This document shows positions 21,116 to 31,798 of a stretch of DNA of 64,000 nucleotides, piece after piece. The DNA is from Neocallimastix lanati (nom. inval.). Taxonomy: Eukaryota > Neocallimastigomycota > Neocallimastigomycetes > Neocallimastigales > Neocallimastigaceae. Position 1 is the first letter of the stretch. Every line of letters begins with the position of its first letter. Made by a program: the position numbers and the translations under genes. The notes below the pieces were generated by a model. The model was not told where the DNA came from, searched no databases, and was given only the letters and a program-made list of their open reading frames with translations. The stretch covers positions 140,001 to 204,000 of the forward strand of contig JACVTC010000024.1 of the NCBI GenBank assembly GCA_016946835.1. The letters run 5' to 3'.

Positions 21116-22629
21116 TTTATTTATTTATTTTTTTTTTGTTTTTCTAAAATACAAGCCTCTAATTTACACTAATCTATTTATTTTTATTTAACTATTAACT
21201 GTACAAAGAATAAAAAATTTTTTTAAATATTATAAAATTAACAATTTTTCTTTCTAAAATATTCTAAATTAATAAAAATAAATATAAAAAGAAAATTTCA
21301 TATACATTCATAACAAAACTGGTGAAATGAGCTGTTTATATATCAATTTTTTTTTTTTTTTTTTTTAATTTCTTAATATAAAATAAAACAAAAAAATATA
21401 TAAAAAATAACCAAACTCTATTTACTATATAATTAGTTATATTACTTATATTAAAAATAGCCAATTAAACACAAAGAGTTTTATTAATCAAATAAATCAA
21501 TACTAATAAATAGAATTATGAGTTAATATATTATACATTATAAATACAATATATATTTAATATTATTAACATTTGTATTTTTTTTTTTTTAAATAAACTA
21601 AAATATAATAAAAAAAAAGAAAAACTATTTAAAATAAAATTTATATTTTACAACCAATTAAAACATAAGATGCCATAGGATCTAAAGCAATTAATAAGTA
21701 AAAAAAAAAAATTGTAAATAATATTAACAATTAATTTATATTAAATTAAAAATAAATTAAAAATGTAACGTTTCACCTTCAAAGATTCAAATTATTAATT
21801 TAATGTATATCAAAAAATACAAAAAAAAATTTTTTTAAATTTAAGAAAATAATAAAAAATATTATGCCGCAATTTATGTTATATATATATATATTTTTTT
21901 TTTATTAGCAATAAATTTTTCTTTTCATCCTTGTCATATATATTATTTTATTTATTTATAATATATATTTAATTTGAAATAAATCTTAGTCAATTTAATT
22001 TAATTTATAAATTCATATATAATATATAAATATCTTATTTAAATAATTTTTAAACTTTTCATTTGTACTTTTTATTTCATGTTTATTTATATTCCGTTTG
22101 AAGAAAAAAAAAAATTTTTTTTTTCTGCTCTTTTATCCATTGAATAATCCTATAAATTAAATTAATATATGAATATATTATAGAATAAAGAGTATAATAT
22201 ATTACAATAGATTATTTAATTTTTTTCAAAATATAAAAATAACCATCAAAATGGTAAAAAAAAAATTAAACCTTAAAACATTTAAAAATAGAAATTATTA
22301 AAAAAATAAATTAATATGTAACACCTCCAAAATTATATTTATATATTTTACGTGAATTAGTCTAAAGATGATTTTAGCAGTATTAAGCTTTTAATTAGTT
22401 AATAAATAAAATGATTTATTATAAAACATTATTAAACATTATTAAACAGGATGAAATTATTATATAGTAGCAGAATAAAACATATAATATTAATAATTAT
22501 TATTAAATAAAAATTAATTAATTATTAAAGTTCATCTTTACAAAAAACAAAAAAAATTAAATTTTACAAATTAATATTCTAGAATTTTTATTTATTATTT
22601 ATAAAATTTTGTGTTAAGCAATTTGCATT

Positions 22630-22637
<8 letters not shown>
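21116..22637. other. Intergenic AT-rich DNA upstream of the xylanase gene
   Basis: Holds the xylanase 5' flank followed by A/T-only low-complexity DNA. I see no gene, tRNA or element that I can support. Confidence 0.5.

Positions 22638-22675
<38 letters not shown>
22638..22675. repeat. TAA trinucleotide microsatellite
   Basis: About ten AAT/TAA units followed by CAAAATTAAAATG. Confidence 0.85.
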
Positions 22676-22678
<3 letters not shown>

Positions 22679-22734
22679 ATTAAAATGAATTATAAAAATA
22701 AATTACTTTATTTTTATGTTTAATTATATTATTT

Positions 22735-23862
22735 ACTATATTATTTATTATTTATTATTTATTAATAAATACTCTTTTTATTATTATTTATTATTTATTA
22801 ATAAATACTCTTTTTATTATTTATTATTTATTATTTATTAATAAATACTCTTTTTATTATTTATTATTTATTATTTATTAATAAATACTCTTGTTAATAT
22901 TTATTATTAATTATTATTCATTAATAAATACTCTTTTTATTATTATTTATTATTTATTATTTATTAATAAATACTCTTTTTATTATTATTTATTATTTAT
23001 TATTTATTAATAAATTCTTTTTTTATTATTATTTATTATTTATCAGTAAATTCTCTTTTTATTATTATTTATTATTTATTATTTATCAGTAAATTCTCTC
23101 TTTATTATTATTTATTATTTATTATTTATTAATAAATTCTCTTTTTATTATTATTTATTATTTATTATTTATTAATAAATTCTCTTTTTATTTTTATTTA
23201 TTATTTATTATTTATTAATAAATTCTCTTTTTATTATTATTTATTATTTATTATTTATTAATAAATTCTCTTTTTATTATTATTTTTTATTTATTATTTA
23301 TTAATAAATACTCTTTTTATTATTATTTATTATTTATTATTTATTAATAAATTCTTTTTTTATTATTATTTATTATTTATTAATAAATTCTCTTTTTATT
23401 ATTATTTATTATTTATTATTTATTAATAAATTCTCTTTTTATTATTATTTTTTATTTATTATTTATTAATAAATTCTCTTTTTATTATTATTTATTATTT
23501 ATTATTTATTAATAAATTCTCTTTTTATTATTATTTTTTATTTATTATTTATTAATAAATACTCTTTTTATTATTATTTATTATTTATTATTTATTAATA
23601 AATTCTTTTTTTATTATTATTTATTATTTATTAATAAATTCTCTTTTTATTATTATTTATTATTTATTATTTATTAATAAATTCTCTTTTTATTATTATT
23701 TATTATTTATTATTTATTAATAAATTCTCTTTTTATTATTATTTATTATTTATTATTTATTAATAAATTCTCTTTTTATTATTATTTATTATTTATTAAT
23801 AAATTCTCTTTTTATTATTATTTATTATTTATTAATAAATTCTCTTTTTATTATTATTTAAA
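22735..23862. repeat. About 27-copy tandem array with palindromic core (unit about 36-43 bp)
   Basis: Repeats of TTTTTATTATTATTTATTATTTATT followed by TTATTAATAAATTCTC (early copies AATACTC). The core TTTATTAATAAA is a perfect palindrome and recurs about every 36-43 bp; unit length varies by loss or gain of TTATTTA. AT content is about 95% with the CTC triplet as punctuation. Two copies carry CAGTAAATT in place of AATAAATT. Nothing coding. Confidence 0.9.
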
Positions 23863-24266
23863 TAAAAAGTGTTTAATTATTTATTATTAATATTAAATTG
23901 TTTTTTATTTAATTATTATTTATTTATTTATTTAAAATGAATAAAAATTATTAAAATGATATGGTGTTAAATTACAATTTTTACAAGCCATTTTTGAAAT
24001 GAACTAGAATATGTGAATATGGGATTAATCTAATAAAGTTAATATATAAGCCATAATGAGTTAATTTTAAAATATTTAATTTAATTTAGAATAAAAAATG
24101 ACTCTAACTATTTATCATAATACATATATATATAAAGTTGACATAATTATTAATCCCTAAATTCCTGACTTTTAACATATACAATATACAAAATATTAAG
24201 GTATCAAGTAGATTTCATTAATATACAAAAAATAGCTTCTTTATATATAGATTTTAATGTTATTCT
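23863..24266. other. Intergenic DNA with moderately complex sequence
   Basis: More complex than the flanking arrays (about 23950-24240), but no frame or motif is recognised; possibly degraded mobile or genic DNA linked to the fragment that follows. Confidence 0.35.
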
Positions 24267-24590
24267 ATTCTATTTAATAGATGGTAGACTACAATTAACC
24301 AGCATTGAAGGTTCAAACAATACAAGGAGATTAGTTAAATTTTGCTACATCGAAAACTTTAATAAAATGACAGAGTTAATACAGAAAATTATAAAAGATG
24401 GAAAAAAAATATGTCCCATTTTTTAAGCCTTAATGACTTATTAATATTCATAATTAAAGAAAAGGTTAGAAAATTGAGAAAAAATGGAAATTACAGAAAA
24501 TGTTGAAAAAATATACAAAAGTTTAATTCCATGATTTTTTGGTTTATATGATTTGAATGTGAAAGAAAGTGATATTTGGTGGAATGTTTA
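24267..24590 (+). pseudogene. Broken coding fragment, unknown family
   Basis: One frame begins LIDGRLQLTSIEGSNNTRRL and runs to a stop at about 24426. Coding sense then continues in shifted frames with SLNDLLIFIIKEKVRKLRKN, VEKIYKSLIP and GLYDLNVKESDIWWN. Mixed composition and third-position variation look genuinely protein-derived, but no Met start and no known domain are visible. Could be the remnant of a transposon-encoded or host gene. Confidence 0.4.
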
Positions 24591-25796
24591 AAATAAAAAT
24601 TATTAATGATCAATAGTTTATATTATAAATGATAACCAATAGTTTTCTTTAAATATATATTAATAAAATGAATTAAATTATATAAATAATAATAATTGTA
24701 TTATTATTATTATTGATTTTTTTTTTTCTACCTTTCTAAACTTTTTATTTTCTTCATAGGATAAAATAAAAGAATATTATAAAAAACATATTAATTCATC
24801 TCTTTCATCTCTCTAATATTTTGTGTGTCTTTTTAATTTTAAAATAAAATAATTTAAATAAAAAAAAATTATTATAATATAAAAAAGTTGTAGATTGCAA
24901 TATAAATTTTTTTTTTTTTTTAAAAAATTTAATAATTACTACTTTTTTTTTTTTTTTTTTAAACTTGAAACTTTTTTTAAAAAAAAATACTCAAAAAGAA
25001 AGATAAAGAAAAAAAGTATATTATTATTAGAAATAAAAAAAAAAATTACTTATAAATTTTTTAAATTATTATTACTACATCAATATGATAAATTATACAT
25101 TAGTAAAGTAGTAAGGATAAAACAATTAAAAGAAGGGTTAGTATTGATAGTTACATAATTGGACTTTTTTTTTTTTTTTTTTTTTTAAATCATAATATTT
25201 AAAAAGAAAGTAAAATAAAATAATAAGAAATGAAAAAGATAATTATTAATAAAGAATTCTAATGATAATAAAAAAATTTATAAAATGAAAAATATTTTTT
25301 TTTATTATAAAAATTTATCAATGATATTATTAATAAAATATTTTATATTTTATTCCCCAAATAAAATCGATTAAAAAAAATTTATATTATAATAATTCAA
25401 ATATTGATAATAGTAATAAAAATAAAATAATAACAGACAATAATGATAGTAATGATAATAATAATTAACTGCGATAATAAAATTTAAATAATACAATTTT
25501 TATAGAAAAGAAATATAATACTTTCTAAATTTGATTCCATTAAATTTAAAAGTGAATGAATTCAAAAATAGAATAATTAATTAAAAAAATAAAAATAGAG
25601 TAATAAATTAAAAAAAAAAAAAAAAATAAAGATATTAAAAATTTATAAACACCTAATACTATATAGTTAAATAGTTTAAAAAAAGAAAAAAAAATTTTTT
25701 TTATTTCTTTTGGTTCAATTGTTAAATTGCTTATAATGAATAAAATTTTTAAATTATATGTCATCAAAAAAAAAAAAAAAAATAAAGTTTTAATTA
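24591..25796. other. Low-complexity intergenic DNA
   Basis: Poly-A/poly-T rich. Apparent frames at 24895-25158 (+) and 25546-25767 (-) consist of Phe/Lys/Ile homopolymer runs and are not accepted as genes. Confidence 0.5.
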
Positions 25797-25968
<172 letters not shown>

Positions 25969-26437
25969 AATTATTATTTTTAAATTCTTTATTTTTTTTA
26001 AAAAAAATGAGTTATTGGTAATTTTAAATTATAAAAATTTTAATATAATAAAAGTTAAATTTTCGGAAAATTTATTTAAATTTTTTTTTTTAATAATATA
26101 AAATGAGTTAAAGTGGATTTTTTTTATTTTATAATAAATATTTATAATAAAATATAATAAAATTTTGATTTGAAATAAATATACGTATCAATTAATAGTA
26201 TATTATTTAAATGTTAAAATAAATACATAGTAAAAAAAATTATATATTCAATAAAAGTATAATAATTTTAAATTTAATAAATAATTTTTTTTTTTTTTTT
26301 TTAATTCTATAATTTAATCAAATATATATCTTTTATTTTATTATTTATATATTTTTTAATTATACTTATTATATAAATTATGACAATGAAATATTTATAA
26401 TAGTCTAAATTTAAAAAAAAAAATATATATCTATTAA

Positions 26438-27292
26438 TAATTTATTATCAATTGAAATATCATAAAATGAAAAACAAATATAAAATAAAATTTTTAAATC
26501 AATTTTAAAACAAAATATACATAAAAATGATTAATATATTATTAAATTGGTATTATAATTTGAGCTATTTTAAAATATATATAATTTAAAATTTTCTTTG
26601 ATATTCTTATTTTCTTTTTTTTTTTTTTTTACTCCATTTATAAATATATTATATCCCTATATAATTTAGATTTAATATCAATAAAGAAACTGTTATCATA
26701 TTAATATTAGTTTATTTATTTTTTTTTTTTTATTTTCTATTTTTCGTTCTTATTTAATTTATTTATTAAATATTTTAATATTTATATATAATAATTTTTT
26801 TTTATTAGTTTTATTAAAAATAAAAAAAAATAAATCTATTAGTATTTAAATATTTTTTTATTCTAAAAATCAAAAAAAAAAAAAAAAAAAATAAATTAAT
26901 AAATAAATTAAATAAAACTAAAAATAAAAATAAAATAAAAAATAAAAATAAAATAAAAAATAAAAAAAAAAAAAAAAATAATAATAAAAATAAAATAAAT
27001 TAATAAATTAATATGATAATATGATAACAGTTATGTTTCTTTATTGATATTAAATATAAATTATATAGGGATATAATATATTTATAAATGGTGTAAAAAA
27101 AAAAAAAAATAAGAGTATCAAAGAAAATTTAAAATTATATATATATATATATATATTTTAAAATAGTTCAAACTATAATACCAATTTAATAAAATATTAA
27201 TCATTTTATATGTATATTTTGTTTTAAAATAAATTTTATTTTATATTTGTTTTTCATTTTATGATATTTCAAATGATAATAAATTTTTATCT
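26438..27292. repeat. Large imperfect inverted repeat (arms about 275 bp, spacer about 290 bp)
   Basis: The left arm, about 26438-26712, is matched in reverse complement by about 27004-27292. Matching words from outside to inside include AAATATCATAAAATGAAAAACAAAT, AACAAAATATACATA, ATTAAATTGGTATTATA, TATAAATATATTATATCCCTATATAA and TTTAATATCAATAAAGAAAC/CTGTTATCATATTAATAT. The spacer is itself T-rich on the left and A-rich on the right, extending the pairing. It lies about 300 bp upstream of the EF-hand gene. No coding capacity is visible, so it is either an inverted pair of non-coding segments or a foldback/MITE-like element. Confidence 0.85.
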
Positions 27293-27418
27293 TTAAATAT
27301 TTCTTTGTTATAATTTATATATTAAGTGTAATTTAAAAATAAATAAATATTTAAAAATAATACCATAAACTTAATTATAAATAAAAATATATATATATTT
27401 GCTTAAATTATAGAAATA

Positions 27419-27450
<32 letters not shown>

Positions 27451-27474
27451 TTATATATAAATATAAAAATAATA

Positions 27475-27570
27475 GTAAGAACATACTAATAAGAAAAAAT
27501 AAAAAATACTAATAACAAAAATAAAAAATACTGATAAGAAAAATAAAAAATACTAATAAGAAAAATAAAT
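27475..27570. repeat. Short tandem repeat before the EF-hand gene
   Basis: About four copies of a 26-28 bp unit ACTAATAAGAAAAATAAAAAAT immediately upstream of the poly-A that precedes the start codon. Probably part of the promoter or 5' leader. Confidence 0.75.
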
Positions 27571-27595
27571 AAAAAAAAAAAAAAAAAAAAAAAAA

Positions 27596-27867
27596 ATGAC
27601 ACCATATACTCCAATTTCTCCAATTTCTCCAATTTCTCCGACTTTACCATCTATACCAATGTCAGAAATTATATTTAATAAATATGATCTTGATCATAGT
27701 CGCACTATTGAAGTCTCTGAATTTAAAGCAATGGTATATGATTTAGGATATTTCCTTTCCGATAATGAATTAAAATCTGCTATTGAAACACTTGATCGAT
27801 CAGGAACGGGTAGCATTTCTTTGGAAGATTGTAAAATTTATTTTTATTTTTATTCCTTTATTTTTAG

Positions 27868-27906
<39 letters not shown>

Positions 27907-28299
27907 TTTTTTTTTATACTATATAATATCAAAATTTTAGATTTATACTATTTTACATATAATTTTTTTTTTTTAAAAAAAAAGAAAAAAGTAGTATCAT
28001 TAATCTATATATTTATTATTTATGAATATATATATATATTATTATAATTATTAAAGTTAAAAAATGGTGGAATAGTAAAGATAGATGGTCTAAAATAAAA
28101 GTAACAGAAGAGAATATGAAATTACTTACAGAAATTAGTAACTTATTCCAAACATTTGATACAGATAAAAGTGGAACAATTGATAAATCTGTAAATATTA
28201 TTATTTATTATAATTGTTTCATCTGTATAAAATTAAAACAGAGAGTAAAACAAAATGAAATAATAAAAAAAAAATATTGCCAATAAAAATAATACTATT

Positions 28300-28330
<31 letters not shown>

Positions 28331-28483
28331 ACATTATTTATATTTTATATTTAATATTCTATATAAATAATAATAATTTTATTTTTTTAATTTTATTTTG
28401 TTTTATTTTTTTTTTATTATATATACATATATATATATATATATCTTTTAATTTTTAAAATGTCGAAATAAAAAACAAAATTT

Positions 28484-28524
<41 letters not shown>

Positions 28525-28931
28525 CTCGCAAATTAATAATAAAAAATTTAAGGAATTTATGGAATTCTTTAAGGAACTTAATAAAACAACAAAAATTTCT
28601 AAATCAAAAGTAAAAAAAGTTTTCGCTGAAATAGACACGAATGGAGATGGTGAATTATCATTTAATGAATGTAAATTTTTTATTTTTATTTTTATTTTTT
28701 TTTATATTAAATTAATTAAACAAAAATATATTATAATAATATTTTATATATTAATAAAAAATTATTTAATATTAATAATAAAACAATCATTTTATTAAAA
28801 AAAAAAAAAAAAAAAAAATATTAATTATATATATATATAATATAAAAAATTATTAATTTCAATTTATCATTTTCATAGTTGTGGAATATCTTGGTAGTCA
28901 ATTTGATGGTGATATTTCAAAAATACAATGA
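27596..28931 (+). CDS. Calmodulin-like protein with four EF-hands
   Basis: Four-exon gene: 27596-27830, 28057-28190, 28553-28670, 28879-28931 (179 residues). All introns are GT-AG and the joined frame closes at TGA 28929-28931. Calcium-binding loops are DLDHSRTIEVSE (31-42), DRSGTGSISLED (67-78), DTDKSGTIDKSE (113-124) and DTNGDGELSFNE (151-162). Loops 3 and 4 are near-canonical. Loop 1 has His/Arg at usual Asp/Gly positions; loop 2 has the conserved Asp1 and Gly6 and ends in Asp rather than Glu. A Pro/Ser/Ile repeat (PISPISPISPT) forms the N-terminus. Intron 2 splits the last residue off loop 3, and introns 1 and 3 follow directly after loops 2 and 4, so splice sites track the EF-hand modules. 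Likely a cytosolic calcium sensor; partner unknown. Confidence 0.9.
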
Positions 28932-28961
28932 TAATTAAATAATATATACATATATTATATG

Positions 28962-28994
<33 letters not shown>

Positions 28995-29479
28995 ATATAT
29001 ATATATGTTATATATTATTTTATATATTTTTTTTTTATGTTGGTGTAAATTCATTAAATATTTATTTAAAAATAGTTTAATAAAAATTAATTTTAATAAC
29101 ATTAATAATAAAAAAAACAAAAAACAAACAAAATATATATATATATATATACATATTGTATACTGTATACTATAATAATAATTATTATTAAATATTTAAT
29201 AAGATTTTTTATATTAAATATATTTTTAAAAAAAAAAAATTTAAAAAAATTTATTTATTATTATAATAGAATATTTAAAGTAATACTGCATAAATAAAAA
29301 TAAAATATAACAATACGAAATAGTAAATTGATTTTATTGAAAATATTTTAAAATATTAATAAAGTATAATAAAATAAAACAAAATAATTTAAAAAAAAAA
29401 ATAGTTGATAATAAAGTAAAGTTAAAGAAAATGGAGTTTTTACCATCCAAAAAAAAAAAAAAAATTTCGAAATCATAAA
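28932..29479. other. Low-complexity intergenic DNA
   Basis: Poly-A, poly-T and TA repeats following the EF-hand gene; no coding signal. Confidence 0.5.
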
Positions 29480-29643
29480 CGTCATGATCATATCCTTCTT
29501 AACCACCGGCAGCCTCTATATTGATATTAGCTCCATGATGTTCATCTAAGTCACTTATTATTAATTCATTTCTATTTATACAAGCATAAATTAATGGTGT
29601 TTAACCATATGATTTTTTTTTTCATTTATATCGGCTCAATATT

Positions 29644-29691
<48 letters not shown>

Positions 29692-29960
29692 TTTTTTTTA
29701 CTATTGTTTCATTACCATTACGACATACAATAAATAATGAGATTTTACCACTCCAATTCTTTTTTATTTATATTTATACCATGTTTAATCAAATATTTTA
29801 CCATTTTACCATTGCTTCATTTCCACTTTTATAGGCATTGAGTAATATATTTTCACCTCCTTTATTTTCTTTAATTATATCTATTTTCCATGTTTAAATA
29901 AAATGTTTAATATTTATAACTTTTTTAGTTGTCATATTCTTTAAATAAATATTTTCTATT
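29480..29960 (-). pseudogene. Ankyrin-repeat gene remnant
   Basis: Minus-strand frames, broken by frameshifts, stops and inserted TA/poly-T (about 29640-29700), read as successive ankyrin repeats. They show KIDIIKENKGGENILLNAY and KSGNEAMVK (about 29800-29900), YLIKHGININ (about 29770-29800), FIVCRNGNETIV (about 29700-29740), and TPLIYACINRNELI with HHGANINIEAAGG (about 29500-29610). These fit the ankyrin pattern G-TPL--A---GN---V--L---GA-IN. A TAA replaces the residue before TPLIYAC. No intact start; non-functional. Ankyrin genes form very large families in gut fungi. Confidence 0.75.
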
Positions 29961-30620
29961 ATCTAAATTTTTTTTTTTTTTAATCATTAAATAGAAATTT
30001 ATTTTCTATTTGAATTTTTATATTTCCCAATTTAAATTTGTTATCTTAAATTCGGTGAAGATATCGACTTTTTATTTTTATAATGTAATAATAAATTTAT
30101 GATAAATTGATTATTATAGAAATTTAAATTATCAAATATAATATATTATCAAGTAAAGCAATTTCTTCATCTCTTATTTATTTATTTTTTTTTTTTTATG
30201 TTATTAAAACTAATGATATATTAACAAATATTTTGAACAATTTTTCATTATAAATTAAAAATGTTCTAATGAAAAAGTAATGACCTACTATACATTTCCA
30301 AAAAAAAAAAAAAAAAAAAAAAAAAAATTATTTATATTATTTTTAAAAAGTTTTTTTTTTTTTTTTATTTCACTAATAACTTTATTATCGATAAGTCGAT
30401 AGAATAAACTAAAGAATTAATATTATTTTCAGTAGAAATATCTTTTTTTTTTATCTTTTATTTTATTTTTATTTTTCATACTTAATTTTATTTGTTCCTT
30501 TTATTTTATTTTATTTTAATTTTTTTTTTTTTTTTTTTTTTTTGTTCCCTTTTTTTCTTTATTAATATATTATAAAAATAAATTTATATATTTTTAATTG
30601 AATTAATTAAGAGGTGGTTA

Positions 30621-30705
<85 letters not shown>

Positions 30706-30955
30706 TTTATAAAAATAAAAATAAAAAAAAGTGGTAAAGTTAAGTATGGTATGCGATAAAGCAAAAATAAAATGGTGATATATAATAAAAGAATTAAAGT
30801 ATGAATAAAAGAGTTATTAAAAGTATTAATAAAAATTAAAATAAAATGAAATAATTAATAAATAATAATAAAAAAAATTTAACAAAAAGAATCAGTAAAG
30901 TTTTATTTATTATTATTTTTATTTATTTATAAGTTATTGTAATAATGAAATAATT

Positions 30956-30998
<43 letters not shown>

Positions 30999-31247
30999 TT
31001 TTTAACCAAAAACTAAAATATTTTCAGAAATAGAAAAAAAAAAAAAAAAAAAAGAAAATAACATTTATAATTTAGTGTGGTATCCACTAAATTCAATTGG
31101 TTGTAATTTTTTTTTTTTTTTTTTTTACCTCCGCAATTATTATGAATTGTATAATTAATAAATTTATATAAAATCTGTAAATTATTATTATTATAATTTC
31201 CATCTTAAATAAAAATCACTTTTAATTATTAAAAAACACCACTTTAT

Positions 31248-31291
<44 letters not shown>

Positions 31292-31375
31292 TTATATATA
31301 TATTTAATATAAATTTTATTTACAATTTAAAAAACAAAATTTAATAAATAAATATTGTGAAACTAATTTTTTTTT

Positions 31376-31413
<38 letters not shown>

Positions 31414-31798
31414 CATTCCTTTTCCTTTTCCTTTTCCTTTTTTTTTTTTCTATGAAAATAATAAAAAATACAAATGTAATTGATAATGCAATACAAATTA
31501 CTAAATTACTAATAATTAATAATTACATAAAATATTTATATTGCAAAAAACTAAAATAAATTTAAAAAACACAAAAATTCAATTTTATTTATGTTTATGA
31601 CTGTTATTATATTTATAATAACTATTATCAACTTATTTTTCTTTTTCTTTATTATTTATTAACTTTTATTTTATTTTATTTTTTTTTTTATTTCATTTTT
31701 ATTTATTTATTTATTTATTATTTTTTAAATTGTGTTAATTGAATTTTTTTTTTTTTTTTTTTTATTTATTATCTTCGATAAGGAGAGAACGATAATCC
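29961..31798. other. Low-complexity intergenic DNA
   Basis: AT-rich throughout, with many poly-T tracts longer than 20 bases, a TA repeat (about 30960-30990) and TTTTCC repeats (about 31415-31440). The final 60 bp carries the 3' region of the GH16 gene. No gene seen. Confidence 0.55.
30622..30704. repeat. TAA trinucleotide microsatellite
   Basis: About 27 uninterrupted TAA/AAT units. Confidence 0.95.

Noticed and set aside
24895-25158. 87-codon frame rich in Phe and Lys
   Set aside because: Poly-T/poly-A translation; no support beyond openness.
25546-25767. 73-codon minus-strand frame
   Set aside because: Homopolymer-driven composition.
27841-27940. Read-through of EF-hand exon 1 into a Tyr/Ile-rich tail
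   Set aside because: Begins at a GT donor in phase with an EF-hand continuation at 28057; the tail is intronic TA repeat.
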